A DNA stretch of 64,000 bases from Labilibaculum sp. DW002 (GCF_029029525.1 NZ_JAKJSC010000008.1:62001-126000); one strand, 5' to 3'; positions 25,943 to 35,009 are shown, counted from the first letter of the stretch. Translations and numbers: made by a program. The notes: generated from the sequence alone by a model not told the origin.

Positions 25943-26950
25943 TTACAATCTTTTTATATCGTACACAGGAATATTTACCTTATCCTGCAATGCACTTTTC
26001 AACTCATCCGAATTTAATCGGTAACCATCGGGTGAAACTGGGTTAATCGTAATCGCCAATAAATTGGTTTTATTCAAAACCTGCATTTGTCCACCTCTTT
26101 TTAAAAAAGCGTAATAGGTTTCAGGTTTTGCAAACACTCGCGTAAAATCTCTTACAACCAAGTTGATTTCAGAAATCTGCTTCTGATTTTTTAAGAATTC
26201 TAAAAACTTATCAGTAATCGCACCATTTACAAAAATACGATTCCCCTTTTTAAAGAGTTTATCTTTCGCTTTTTCAATTAATAGAACAGAACTAATTCCT
26301 GTATCTATTACATTCCCAACAGAATCAATTGCCCAAATACCATTTTCAACTTCAGCTAATTGAGCTTTCAAATACCTATCAATTTCCGGCAATTGAATTA
26401 AATCATACACATACTTGGTTTTATAAACCAATTGTGGAATATTTGCAGAAAGTGCCGCTCCAGTTGCTAATATCATAGCATCAGTCACAGCTGGCGATCC
26501 TAAACTCTTGCGTGACAAAGCCCCATCAACAATGCACAGCTCTACCCCTTTGTTTTTTAAATCAGCAATTAACTCCTTTATGGAATGATTGCTGGCTGGT
26601 CCTGATAATAGAACCTTGCCTTTGCTCAAAGCTTTTGCGGTAACCAATCGACCTAAACTCGTTGATTGACGAGAGATATCAACAATTTCTGAAATCAGCT
26701 TTCGCTGTTTGTAATGCAATTCGGAAGTAACAAAAATCATCCCTTCATAAACCTCAATTTCAGGCTTGTGAGTTTGAGTCACTGCATCGGTATTCTCTCC
26801 ATCAACACCTATAGAAGTGAGTGCAATTTGTTTAGTGCTGCCGCTCAATCGCGACAGCACATAATTCAAACACTCGGTTTTCCCGGTATTTTTTTCGAGT
26901 CCAACAATCGATAAACTCTTGTATTTTTCTATTTCCTTTATAAAAGGCAT
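25943..26950 (-). CDS. kamB: Aminomutase reactivase subunit KamB (P-loop protein)
   Basis: 335 residues with a Walker A motif near the N-terminus (GLEKNTGKT, 17-25) and a DxDG-like stretch (TSIGVDGENTD). No domain of known enzymes was recognised in the remainder. Position and co-translation with kamA (the stop and start share one base, TAATG at 26948-26952) and with kamC mark it as KamB. KamB is conserved in lysine-fermentation clusters and assigned with KamC to reactivation of the B12-dependent aminomutase. Confidence in the name comes from context plus the P-loop. Confidence 0.85.
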   Translation of the reverse strand: MPFIKEIEKYKSLSIVGLEKNTGKTECLNYVLSRLSGSTKQIALTSIGVDGENTDAVTQTHKPEIEVYEGMIFVTSELHYKQRKLISEIVDISRQSTSLGRLVTAKALSKGKVLLSGPASNHSIKELIADLKNKGVELCIVDGALSRKSLGSPAVTDAMILATGAALSANIPQLVYKTKYVYDLIQLPEIDRYLKAQLAEVENGIWAIDSVGNVIDTGISSVLLIEKAKDKLFKKGNRIFVNGAITDKFLEFLKNQKQISEINLVVRDFTRVFAKPETYYAFLKRGGQMQVLNKTNLLAITINPVSPDGYRLNSDELKSALQDKVNIPVYDIKRL

Positions 26951-28200
26951 TATTTTTTCTTATTTCTCTCTTTACGGGCCAAGTGATCTGGTTCAATAGA
27001 CAACATATCTCCGTTCAATAAAGAAGCAACACCTTCGTGTTTCTCATTCATTGTACAATCCGGACAAGCACACTTGTTATCGTAATGAGTTGGCTCGGTA
27101 TAAGTTGTAATTACACCCTCGAAGTTACGCAAAATCACTTTAGTTGGACTTTGTGAAACAACATACTGAGGCATAACCGGAATTTTACCACCTCCACCTG
27201 GAGCATCAACTACAAAAGTTGGAACTGCAAAACCAGACGTATGACCACGAAGACTCTCGATAATCTCGATACCCTTAGAAACAGGTGTTCTAAAATGTGA
27301 AAGTCCCATAGATAGGTCACACTGATAGATATAGTAAGGACGAATACGGTTCATTACCAAGTTGTGAACCAATTTCTTCATGACGTGTACACAGTCGTTA
27401 ACACCTTTCAATAGTACCGACTGGTTACCCAATGGTACACCTGCATTAGCTAAACGAGCAACAGCTTCTTTAGCTTCTCCAGTCATCTCGTCAGAATGGT
27501 TGAAATGCGTATTAACCCAAACCGGATGGTATTTCTTAAGCATATTCACCAATCCTTCAGTAATACGCTGTGGCAATACAACAGGTGTACGAGTTCCGAT
27601 ACGGATAATCTCAACGTGAGGAATATCGCGTAATGAACTAATGATATATTCTAACTGATCATCACCAATCAAAAGAGCGTCACCACCAGAAAGAACAACA
27701 TCTCTTACTTGAGGTGTGTTTCTGATGTACTCAATTGCTTTGTTGATATTGTCCTTTGGTGTTGAAGCATCAGACTGACCCGCAAAACGACGACGTGTAC
27801 AGTGACGACAATACATCGAACACATATCAGTAATCAAGAATAATACACGATCCGGATAACGGTGAGTTAATCCAGGAACCGGAGAATCCTCATCCTCGTG
27901 TAATGGATCTAAAAGATCAGCATCAGCATGGTGAACTTCCAATCCTGTAGGAATAGCCTGCTTACGAACAGGACATTCTGCATTATCAACATCTACAAGA
28001 GATAAATAATATGGTGTAATCGCCATACGTAATGTTGCTAACGACTTCTTAACACCTTCTTCTTCATCAGCAGTAAGGTTAATGTATTTCTTAAGATCCT
28101 CTAAAGTTTCAATACGGTTTCTTACCTGCCATCTCCAATCGTTCCACTGCTCGTCTGTAACCTGAGGAAACATTGATCTGCGTCTGTCGTTGTTAGTCAT
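26950..28200 (-). CDS. kamA: Lysine 2,3-aminomutase
   Basis: 416 residues. The radical SAM cluster motif is C127-x3-C131-x2-C134 (MCSMYCRHCTRRR). The pyridoxal-phosphate lysine is Lys339 in GGGGKIPVMPQY, and a C-terminal cysteine set (CACPDC, 377-382) matches the structural zinc site. The enzyme converts L-lysine to beta-lysine, the first step of the fermentation. It overlaps kdd and kamB by one base on each side (TAATG junctions), showing tight translational coupling. Confidence 0.97.
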   Translation of the reverse strand: MTNNDRRRSMFPQVTDEQWNDWRWQVRNRIETLEDLKKYINLTADEEEGVKKSLATLRMAITPYYLSLVDVDNAECPVRKQAIPTGLEVHHADADLLDPLHEDEDSPVPGLTHRYPDRVLFLITDMCSMYCRHCTRRRFAGQSDASTPKDNINKAIEYIRNTPQVRDVVLSGGDALLIGDDQLEYIISSLRDIPHVEIIRIGTRTPVVLPQRITEGLVNMLKKYHPVWVNTHFNHSDEMTGEAKEAVARLANAGVPLGNQSVLLKGVNDCVHVMKKLVHNLVMNRIRPYYIYQCDLSMGLSHFRTPVSKGIEIIESLRGHTSGFAVPTFVVDAPGGGGKIPVMPQYVVSQSPTKVILRNFEGVITTYTEPTHYDNKCACPDCTMNEKHEGVASLLNGDMLSIEPDHLARKERNKKK

Positions 28201-29234
28201 TATACGTATAATTTTTCAAATAACTCTCTAATTCCTTTTGACTCTCTAACGATTTCAAGTGTTAGGTCGGCATGTCCAATTGCATAACCGTTTCCAACAA
28301 TCATATCAACGTCTTTACCAACACCTTCAGCACCTAAAGCTGCTTTAGAGAAAGAAGTCGCCATAGAGAAGAAATAAACACAACCACGATCTTTAGTAAT
28401 CAAGATTGAAGACATCTCAGTAGAAGCAACATTTACATTGTTGATTACCACATCACATCCTTCTTCGCCAGTGATTTCAGTTACACGCGTGTAAATATCC
28501 ATGACGTCAGTTGCATCACCGATCAATACGTCGTGAGCTAATCCTAATTCTTTAATTCGCTGTGCGTTCTCTTCAGAATACTCAACAACAATTACTTTTC
28601 CTTTAGGACCTACCTTTTTCATTGCCTGATAGCAACAAAGTACACCTGATTTTCCACCACCACCGATGATGCAAACTGTGTCGCCTTCCTTAACCAAACG
28701 ATCAACCTGAGCAGGAGCACCCGCTACATCAAGAGCAGCTAAAGCTAATTTCTCCGGTAGGTCAGATGGAAGAACAGCGTAAAGACCTGAAGCGAAAAGA
28801 ATCGCTTGTCCATCAATATCAACCTGATCATTAGATAGGTTAATATTCGTGATCTTATCGATATTAAGAGGTGTAAGAGATAGAGAAACTAAAGTTGCTA
28901 CCTTATCGCCTACTTTAAGATTTTGATTTGGAAAATTTGGTCCAACTTCTTTAATTGTACCAATTAACATTCCTCCGGAACCCGTTACCGGATTTTGCAT
29001 TTTACCACGTTCGCCAACAATAGAAAGAATCATTTCTTCCATCTTAGCCGTATCAGCATTGCAAGCACCTTTTACTTGAGTAAAACTTGCTGAGTCGATA
29101 TTAAGTGTCTGTACATCAATCAAAACTTCATTATCGTAGATTGACATTGTATTATCCAACTTTTGAGCTGGCTGTGGAAGAGTTCCTTTTGGCTCAAGGA
29201 CTCTGTGAGTTCCGTATTTGTTTCCTTTGTTCAT
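28200..29234 (-). CDS. kdd: L-erythro-3,5-diaminohexanoate dehydrogenase
   Basis: 344 residues. It is related to zinc-less medium-chain dehydrogenases and binds NAD(P) through IIGGGGKSGVLCCYQAMKKVG. Conserved segments include GSGGMLIGTIKEVGP, FASGLYAVLPSDL and YFFSMATSFSKAALGAEGVGKD. It oxidises and deaminates 3,5-diaminohexanoate to 3-keto-5-aminohexanoate. The sequence and its place between kce and kamA make the call safe. The upstream spacer to kce (64 bases) has a 14-base tandem repeat. Confidence 0.96.
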   Translation of the reverse strand: MNKGNKYGTHRVLEPKGTLPQPAQKLDNTMSIYDNEVLIDVQTLNIDSASFTQVKGACNADTAKMEEMILSIVGERGKMQNPVTGSGGMLIGTIKEVGPNFPNQNLKVGDKVATLVSLSLTPLNIDKITNINLSNDQVDIDGQAILFASGLYAVLPSDLPEKLALAALDVAGAPAQVDRLVKEGDTVCIIGGGGKSGVLCCYQAMKKVGPKGKVIVVEYSEENAQRIKELGLAHDVLIGDATDVMDIYTRVTEITGEEGCDVVINNVNVASTEMSSILITKDRGCVYFFSMATSFSKAALGAEGVGKDVDMIVGNGYAIGHADLTLEIVRESKGIRELFEKLYV

Positions 29235-29248
29235 TTCTATATTCTAAA

Positions 29249-29276
29249 GCTGTTAGCAATTAGCTGTTGGCAATTA
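29249..29276. repeat. 14-base tandem repeat in the kce-kdd spacer
   Basis: GCTGTTAGCAATTA (29249-29262) is followed directly by GCTGTTGGCAATTA (29263-29276), one base different. It fills the start of the 64-base spacer between kce and kdd. Confidence 0.6.
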
Positions 29277-29298
29277 GCTATTCCCGTTACGAAAATCA

Positions 29299-30144
29299 CT
29301 AAAAGCCAATGGCATTTTTTATTTTTGCTTTTAAACCTAAAATTTCTCTTGCCTCAGCTGGAGTTGCAATTTCGCGACCAAACTCATTAGCCAAACGAAC
29401 TACTTTCTCAACTAATTGACCATTCGATTCTGCAACAACACCTCTTGAAATCATTGTGTTATCTTCGAATCCAACACGAACATGACCACCATCGATAATA
29501 GCAGCTGCAGCTAATGGGAATTCAAATCGTCCGATACCTGCTACTGTATAAGTTGCATCAGCAGGAATACTACCACGCATGAATACAAAATCGCGAAGTG
29601 TTCCGGAGATTCCACCGTTTACTCCCATTACAAAATCGAAGTGCATTGGTGACTTAATAAAACCTTTCTTGTGAAGGCGAAGTGCCATGTCAATCATCGA
29701 CTTATCGAAAACTTCCAATTCAGGCTTAATTCCTCTTTCAATCATTTTTTCACCGAAATACTTGATCGTATTCTCAGTGTTTTCGAAAATCTCATCACCA
29801 CCAAAGTTTAATGTACCACAGTCAAGAGTTGCCATTTCCGGATTCAACTCAGTAGGCTGAAGTCTTTCGTCGTTGGTCATACCAACTGCACCACCTGTTG
29901 ATGGCTGAATAATTACATCAGGATATTGAGCATGGATAGCATCCATTACTAGCTTAAAACGATCTTTATCCTGAGTCGGTGTACCATCGTCATGACGAAC
30001 ATGAAGGTGAATGATACTTGCACCAGCTTTAATTGCTGATCCGGCTTCGCGAACACATTCTTCAACTGTATATGGAACAGCAGGGTTATGCTCTTTTGTT
30101 ACTTCGGCGCCACTAATTGCGGCTGTGATAATTAACTTTTCCAT
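29299..30144 (-). CDS. kce: 3-keto-5-aminohexanoate cleavage enzyme
   Basis: 281 residues of the BKACE (DUF849) family. Zinc ligands His46 and His48 lie in IIHLHVRHDDGTP, at the same positions as in the studied Kce, and GGHVRVGFEDN holds the probable third ligand (Glu227). FDFVMGVNGGISG and TYTVAGIGRFEFPLA are further family segments. It cleaves 3-keto-5-aminohexanoate with acetyl-CoA, giving acetoacetate and 3-aminobutyryl-CoA. It sits 7 bases after kal. Confidence 0.97.
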   Translation of the reverse strand: MEKLIITAAISGAEVTKEHNPAVPYTVEECVREAGSAIKAGASIIHLHVRHDDGTPTQDKDRFKLVMDAIHAQYPDVIIQPSTGGAVGMTNDERLQPTELNPEMATLDCGTLNFGGDEIFENTENTIKYFGEKMIERGIKPELEVFDKSMIDMALRLHKKGFIKSPMHFDFVMGVNGGISGTLRDFVFMRGSIPADATYTVAGIGRFEFPLAAAAIIDGGHVRVGFEDNTMISRGVVAESNGQLVEKVVRLANEFGREIATPAEAREILGLKAKIKNAIGF

Positions 30145-30151
30145 GGCTTAA

Positions 30152-30535
30152 TTATTTACGTTGGCTAGCTTTTGGCGTCACACAAGTTCCGATAGCACGA
30201 CATGTTACGATTGGCTCTTCCAGCAAATCACAAGCAGAATCAGAAATATCTGTTCTAGGAACGATAACCTTACGAGCTTCAAATTTCATCTTACGGCTAG
30301 AGTTACCTTCTTTGATAATCTCACCTACTGCCTCAATGTAATCGCCAGCATAAACAGGAGCTAAAAATTCAACGCTTTCGTATCCTGCAAACAAACCCTC
30401 ATCGCCATCACGACGAATCAATAGCTCAGTAGCTACATCACCAAAAAGCTGAAGCATTTTAGCACCATCAACAAGATTTCCACCATAATGAGCATCGTGT
30501 GAACTCATGCGTACTCTAATAATTGCTTGTTCCAT
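30152..30535 (-). CDS. kal: 3-aminobutyryl-CoA ammonia-lyase
   Basis: 127 residues, a single hotdog-fold domain. Characteristic parts are [38 protein letters not shown], with the His-containing active-site loop, and [18 protein letters not shown]. It removes ammonia from 3-aminobutyryl-CoA to give crotonyl-CoA, the substrate of the acyl-CoA dehydrogenase at 18755. It lies between ctfA (13 bases) and kce (7 bases). Confidence 0.95.
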   Translation of the reverse strand: MEQAIIRVRMSSHDAHYGGNLVDGAKMLQLFGDVATELLIRRDGDEGLFAGYESVEFLAPVYAGDYIEAVGEIIKEGNSSRKMKFEARKVIVPRTDISDSACDLLEEPIVTCRAIGTCVTPKASQRK

Positions 30536-30548
30536 TTGTATATATTAG

Positions 30549-31196
30549 TTAGTTGTTTACAATAAAATCTACGAAAATATGAGGCGTTTTGATCTCTTCT
30601 GGCTTTAAGCTTCCAGCCTCCACCATTTGTTGAGCCTCTACAATGACAATATCAGCAGCAGTAGCCATCAATGGATTGAAATTTTGAGACGTTCCGCGGT
30701 AAGTTAGATTACCATGGGTATCACTCATGCTTGCTCCAATTAAAGAAACATCAGCACGAAGTGGTTTTTCAAGAATAAACTCTTTTCCATCAACAGTAAT
30801 GATGTCTTTTCCTTCTGCAACAACAGTTCCAAGGCCAGTTGGTGTTAAAACACCGCCTAAACCAGCTCCGCCAGCACGCACACGTTCAGCTAAAGTTCCC
30901 TGAGGACTAAACTCAACAATTAATTCACCATTATTCATTTGCTCAATTGAAGCAGTATTAGCTCCAATGTATGAAGTGATAACCTTATCAACTTGCTTAT
31001 TTGCAATCAATTTACCTAAACCCTTATCGGCAAATGCTGTATCGTTACAAACAATTGTTAAATTTTTAACATTCGATTCAACAATACCATCAACTATTTT
31101 ATTGGCAGTTCCAACCGTTAAAAAGCCACCAATCATGATAGTCATACCATCTTTAACCTTGGCAACAGCCTCTTCAAATGAAATTATCTTGTTCAT
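30549..31196 (-). CDS. ctfA: CoA-transferase alpha subunit (butyryl-CoA/acetoacetate type)
   Basis: 215 residues from the ATG at 31196 (MNKIISFEEAVAKVKDGMTIMIGGFLTVGTA). A 15-residue upstream extension in the same frame reads as non-conserved and is rejected. The CoA-binding GGF loop and SPQGTLAERVRAGGAGLGGVLTPTG are diagnostic of 3-oxoacid CoA-transferase A subunits. It is the first gene of the lysine operon and pairs with ctfB at 21279, with nine kal/kce/kdd/kam genes in between. An exact -7 box is found 78 bases upstream. Confidence 0.94.
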   Translation of the reverse strand: MNKIISFEEAVAKVKDGMTIMIGGFLTVGTANKIVDGIVESNVKNLTIVCNDTAFADKGLGKLIANKQVDKVITSYIGANTASIEQMNNGELIVEFSPQGTLAERVRAGGAGLGGVLTPTGLGTVVAEGKDIITVDGKEFILEKPLRADVSLIGASMSDTHGNLTYRGTSQNFNPLMATAADIVIVEAQQMVEAGSLKPEEIKTPHIFVDFIVNN

Positions 31197-31273
31197 CGAA
31201 AAAATATTTTTACTGTTTCGCCAAAAAACTCCTGATTTCAAACAAAATAGAAGCTATGAAACTATTTTCGAAA

Positions 31274-31304
31274 CAAAGATATACTTTTAATGCAGTAGTG
31301 AAAA
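31274..31304 (-). promoter_or_regulatory. Putative promoter of the lysine-fermentation operon
   Basis: On the minus strand TATCTTTG (31281-31274) exactly matches TAnnTTTG and is preceded at 19 bases by TTTT (31304-31301) in place of TTTG. The expected leader is about 70 bases, too short for a lysine riboswitch. The rest of the 570-base gap 31197-31766 holds no ORF, only the hairpins at 31626-31679. Confidence 0.55.
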
Positions 31305-31625
31305 CGTTTGCGAGTCTTCATATTAAGAATTATTCTAAATGGTGAAAAACTGAAACAACATCATCTTTTGATTCATTCTAAACAAGATCAAATTTCTTAT
31401 AAAACTGCTCAATATCGATCAATTCTGCGTGTAATTTTAAACATTAATGTTAATTTTACGCTATCGAGTTGAAAAATTTCAATTCGATTCATGCTTAAAA
31501 ACACACATTAAATTAGTTTTTACTCGACATGTTATACAACATATCAGTGCTTAGAATGCAAAACTTCAAGCAAAAAGTATGATTCTAATCAGAAATTGGG
31601 TTATTTCTTAAGAATTTCAGAAGGA

Positions 31626-31679
31626 AAAAGGGGATTTGAGAATATCCACCCCCTCTCTGCGACTAGCTTTGTCGCAGAA
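31626..31679 (-). terminator. Hairpin cluster ending the 31767 gene transcript
   Basis: On the minus strand TCTGCGAC (31679-31672) pairs with GTCGCAGA (31664-31657) over a 7-base loop. Immediately after, GGGG...CCCC followed by TTTTT forms a probable Rho-independent terminator (31655-31626). Two consecutive stable stems separate the membrane-protein gene from the lysine operon. Confidence 0.5.
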
Positions 31680-31766
31680 TGGAGTTTAGCTATGTTAATG
31701 TTTATTTTTTAACGAGTATTATCTTATAATCAAACAAGTATTTGGATTTCTAAAACCCATCGCATT

Positions 31767-32204
31767 TTAGGCTTTCTTAAAAATTTCAATCTGCCTAAAA
31801 CCTAATACAAAAAGAGCAATCAGTTTAAGCACCTCCATCAAAATGTACATTTTGTGTACTGAACTTTTTTCTGGAACCATACCCTGCATTATTAGTTGAG
31901 CATGTTGTTTTAATTCTGGAAGTAGGTAACCTGACTGCGCAACAATAAATGTGAAAATGGTCAAACCAGTCACAACCACGATCTTATCCGTATAATAAAT
32001 GAATACATAGATCAATAAAGCAGCACTAAACAGCCGCTCTACCATATTTAAAGCCCCAAAAACATGCGTCCCTACTTCTAAAGCAGTTGGTAAGTCGAGC
32101 GATTGTGCCCTAAATTTGACCCAGGCCTCCATAAAACTAATTGCTAAAAGAAAACCAATCCAAACAAAGGAAAGGACAAATCCATATTTTGATATTTTAT
32201 TCAT
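31767..32204 (-). CDS. Four-helix membrane protein, uncharacterised
   Basis: 145 residues from the ATG at 32204 (MNKISKYGFVLSFVWIGF); GGTGA precedes it, and the 26-residue extension upstream is judged non-coding. Four hydrophobic helices are evident (about 7-27, 50-70, 75-98 and 120-140), with loops rich in charged residues. No catalytic motif or family was recognised. It is an inner-membrane protein of unknown role, transcribed alone and separated from both neighbours by more than 190 bases of non-coding DNA. Confidence 0.6.
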   Translation of the reverse strand: MNKISKYGFVLSFVWIGFLLAISFMEAWVKFRAQSLDLPTALEVGTHVFGALNMVERLFSAALLIYVFIYYTDKIVVVTGLTIFTFIVAQSGYLLPELKQHAQLIMQGMVPEKSSVHKMYILMEVLKLIALFVLGFRQIEIFKKA

Positions 32205-32401
32205 TTCACCATTATTATTTTGATTGATTAAAAATAAGAAAATGTATTTAATTCTATCCTCTTTTATCATCAAATTATTCATGCGTATTTTAAGACGGGA
32301 ATTACAAACAGAAAAAGTCCCTTTCCTTTTTCACAAACTCATTTGTAAAAAAGCAAAAGGACAACACATTTCATTTTTATAATCTCCTCACATCAGGATC
32401 A

Positions 32402-33082
32402 TTAATCTCGCCTTCCCATGTAAAGCATCACATAATAAAGTAAGGTAGCCAAAGACGAAAGAGCCGCAACAAAGTAGGTGTATGCTGCCCATTTCAAAGC
32501 ATCGTAAGCACTCTTTTGAGTTTCTTGCGTTGTGATACCCGATGTTTTTAGCCACACAAGGGCACGTCTACTAGCATCTACCTCTACAGGTAAAGTTATA
32601 ATACTAAACAAGGTAGTTCCTGCAAACAACACGATACCAGCCAAAAGCAATTGTGGAAAGCTATTTACCATGACAATTCCGGCTAAAAGAACCCATTGCA
32701 CCCACTTGGAACTAAAGCTAACAACAGGGACCAGAGCAGAGCGCATCTGCAACCAAGAATATGCCTGTGCATGTTGAATTGCATGTCCAGTTTCGTGCGC
32801 AGCTACGGCCGCTGCAGCAATGCTTTTACCGTAATAAACATCCTGACTGAGATTAATGGTTTTATCTGTCGGATTGTAATGATCTGAAAGCTTACCTCCA
32901 ACAGAACCAATTCTTACTCCATTGATACCATGATCTCGTAGCATTTGCTCAACAACCTCACGACCTGTCATTCCATTAGCCGTAGGAAGTTGCGAATACC
33001 TCTTAAACCTCGATTTTAATTGACTACTCACCAACCAACTTAGTAAAGTGAATGCAATAAATATGATCCAAATTCCGCTCAT
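32402..33082 (-). CDS. Membrane zinc metallopeptidase (YugP/Zn_peptidase_2 family)
   Basis: 226 residues. An N-terminal membrane helix (MSGIWIIFIAFTLLSWLV) is followed by the zinc-binding AAHETGHAIQHA (H-E-x-x-H), then two hydrophobic helices with LPVEVDASRRAL (downstream Glu/Asp ligand region) and a last helix near the C-terminus. This order matches the YugP family of membrane-bound neutral zinc peptidases. Substrates are not established. A Shine-Dalgarno sequence (GGAGG) lies 7 bases before the ATG. Confidence 0.9.
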   Translation of the reverse strand: MSGIWIIFIAFTLLSWLVSSQLKSRFKRYSQLPTANGMTGREVVEQMLRDHGINGVRIGSVGGKLSDHYNPTDKTINLSQDVYYGKSIAAAAVAAHETGHAIQHAQAYSWLQMRSALVPVVSFSSKWVQWVLLAGIVMVNSFPQLLLAGIVLFAGTTLFSIITLPVEVDASRRALVWLKTSGITTQETQKSAYDALKWAAYTYFVAALSSLATLLYYVMLYMGRRD

Positions 33083-33342
33083 TTTAATCCTCCAATTATT
33101 TTTATTCCAACTGTAATATCAATAAACAAGCTCACAAAGTCAAATTCTTTGCCAAATTTGAATCACTTTCTATTTCTGCCTATTTGACAGATAAAGACAC
33201 ACATAAATGAAGAGCCATCCTCCCCAAACCCAGTTAGATAGTAAACCTATCTAAAAATGCAAATATTTGAATTTCAAGGGGATTAATATATCTGAATGAT
33301 AAAAAGTAAGTCCTATTTCTTAGACTTTCCATATAATTTGCT

Positions 33343-33350
33343 TATTTTTG
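33343..33350 (+). promoter_or_regulatory. -7 box of the acyltransferase gene
   Basis: TATTTTTG exactly fits TAnnTTTG and lies 28 bases before the ATG at 33379. No convincing TTTG is found at the expected -33 distance. Confidence 0.45.
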
Positions 33351-33378
33351 CCTTTCCTTAAAACAAAACGAATCAGCA

Positions 33379-34545
33379 ATGTTCACCGACTCAGATTTTG
33401 ATGCCATTCGCCCCTATAACGACACTGAAGTAGTAGAAATTATTGGGCGTTTAATAAAAGAAGAAGCTTTTATTCGTTTCGCCCAACAGTTATTCCCAGG
33501 ATTTTCGAAAGAAATGATTGTGAAATCTCTAGGAGGTGTTAATACAGTAAAAGAATTTCAGAGCAACTTCACTGTTCGACTGGCACAACATATTATCGAC
33601 CATACTACCAAGGGAATTACCATTGATGGTTTGGACAATTTAGATCCAAAAGAAAGCTATTTATTTATCTCAGATCATCGAGATATTATTTTAGATTCGG
33701 CACTACTAAACGTAATGCTTCATAACAATGGATTTGAAACGACAGAGATTGCAATTGGTAGTAATCTTTTAATTCAACCCTGGATTTCAGATTTAGTAAA
33801 ACTGAACAAAAGCTTTGTTGTGCAAAGAAATGTTTCAGTTCGCGAAATGCTAACTAGCTCCAAGCAACTATCTTCATATATCCAATACGCGTTGAATACT
33901 AAAAAAGCATCAATTTGGATTGCTCAAAGAGAAGGGCGAACCAAGGATGGTGACGACAGAACTCAGCAGAGCTTGTTGAAGATGCTACAAATGGATAGTG
34001 GAGAATGTTCTTTTTCAGAATATTTTAAAAACTTGCGCATTGTTCCTGTAGCAATTTCGTACGAATACGAACCGTGCGATGCAATGAAAACAATTGAGCT
34101 TTATAAAAAAGAAACTGATCCTGCTTTCAAAAAGACTCCAAAAGATGATTTGCGAAGCATGATTAGAGGAATGGTAAATGAAAAAGGACGTGTAAACTTT
34201 GTCATTGGAAAGCCTATCTCTGAAATGTTAGATGTGATTGAAAAAATGGAAGATAGCAGAGATAAATACAAAGCTCTTGCGGATTTAATCGATTACAGAA
34301 TTCACAAAAACTACAAACTGTGGCCAGATAATTACATTGCCTTTGACATTGTAAATAACACGAAAGAATTTGGACACAAATACACCGAAGAAGAAAAGGA
34401 TCTTTTCTTAAAGCACATGGAGAAGAAAATTAGCTCTGAAGAAGGTGATATGGATCGATTAAGCCAAATATTCCTGGAGATCTATGCAAATCCTGTAAAA
34501 AACAGACTAGAACTTACAAAACCGGATTTTATACCGGAGAAATAA
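33379..34545 (+). CDS. Glycerol-phosphate/lysophosphatidate acyltransferase family protein
   Basis: 388 residues. The acyltransferase motif I H-x4-D is present as SDHRDIILDS, followed by GSNLLIQPWISDLVKLNKSFVVQRN (motif II region), IWIAQREGRTKDGDD (motif III) and LRIVPVAISYEYEP (motif IV). This resembles PlsB/PlsC-type enzymes that acylate glycerol phosphate or a lysophospholipid at the inner membrane. No membrane helix is obvious. The C-terminal ~120 residues are helical and specific to this subgroup. The exact acceptor is uncertain. A terminator follows directly. Confidence 0.85.
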   Translation: MFTDSDFDAIRPYNDTEVVEIIGRLIKEEAFIRFAQQLFPGFSKEMIVKSLGGVNTVKEFQSNFTVRLAQHIIDHTTKGITIDGLDNLDPKESYLFISDHRDIILDSALLNVMLHNNGFETTEIAIGSNLLIQPWISDLVKLNKSFVVQRNVSVREMLTSSKQLSSYIQYALNTKKASIWIAQREGRTKDGDDRTQQSLLKMLQMDSGECSFSEYFKNLRIVPVAISYEYEPCDAMKTIELYKKETDPAFKKTPKDDLRSMIRGMVNEKGRVNFVIGKPISEMLDVIEKMEDSRDKYKALADLIDYRIHKNYKLWPDNYIAFDIVNNTKEFGHKYTEEEKDLFLKHMEKKISSEEGDMDRLSQIFLEIYANPVKNRLELTKPDFIPEK

Positions 34546-34550
34546 TATAC

Positions 34551-34579
34551 AATGGCTTTCTTTTCGAAAGCCATTTTTT
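34551..34579 (+). terminator. Terminator of the acyltransferase gene
   Basis: AATGGCTTTC (34551-34560) pairs with GAAAGCCATT (34566-34575) over a 5-base loop, and a T run continues to 34579. Confidence 0.85.
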
Positions 34580-34628
34580 TATGAACCTTTTTTTTAATAA
34601 TTTCATTCCACGAATAAATGAAACGTAT

Positions 34629-34844
34629 ATGAAACTAATTAAACTACTTTTAATCATGTCCACCTTTTTAATTATGGTGGCTGCAATTTTAAACCTTTTA
34701 AGTTCATCGGCACCAGAACCCGACAGAACCGGAATTTACATTGAACTTGTTGTAATGTTTATTCTTACCATATCTATGGTATTACTTAACAATCAAGAAA
34801 AAAAGATAAAAGAATTAGAACAAAATAAGAACGAGGAACTATAA
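34629..34844 (+). CDS. Small two-helix membrane protein
   Basis: 71 residues from the ATG at 34629 (MKLIKLLLIMSTFLIMVAAIL); an upstream in-frame ATG at 34581 falls at the end of the preceding terminator and is unlikely to be the start. Two hydrophobic helices (about 3-23 and 35-52) are followed by a charged tail (NNQEKKIKELEQNKNEEL) that could form a short coiled coil. No family recognised. Its stop codon lies inside the loop of its own terminator. Confidence 0.55.
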   Translation: MKLIKLLLIMSTFLIMVAAILNLLSSSAPEPDRTGIYIELVVMFILTISMVLLNNQEKKIKELEQNKNEEL

Positions 34845-34858
34845 TAGTTCCTTTTTTT
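34835..34858 (+). terminator. Terminator overlapping the stop of the small membrane protein
   Basis: GGAACTA (34835-34841) pairs with TAGTTCC (34845-34851) over a 3-base loop; seven T follow. The stop codon is the loop of the hairpin. Confidence 0.75.
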
Positions 34859-35009
34859 ACGCTTTTTTTTTTAAGAATTGAAACAAAAAATGGAATGAAT
34901 AAGTAAAATCGTAAAAAATGTTAAGGCATGTTAATCGACTCTTTTAACTACAAATAAAATTGTAGATTCGTAACACAAGCTTTATCAAAAACTATAAATT
35001 CAAACCAAT

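Noticed and set aside
31197-31766. Lysine riboswitch in front of the lysine-fermentation operon
   Set aside because: The leader from the predicted promoter to ctfA is only about 70 bases and shows no multi-stem lysine-aptamer layout.
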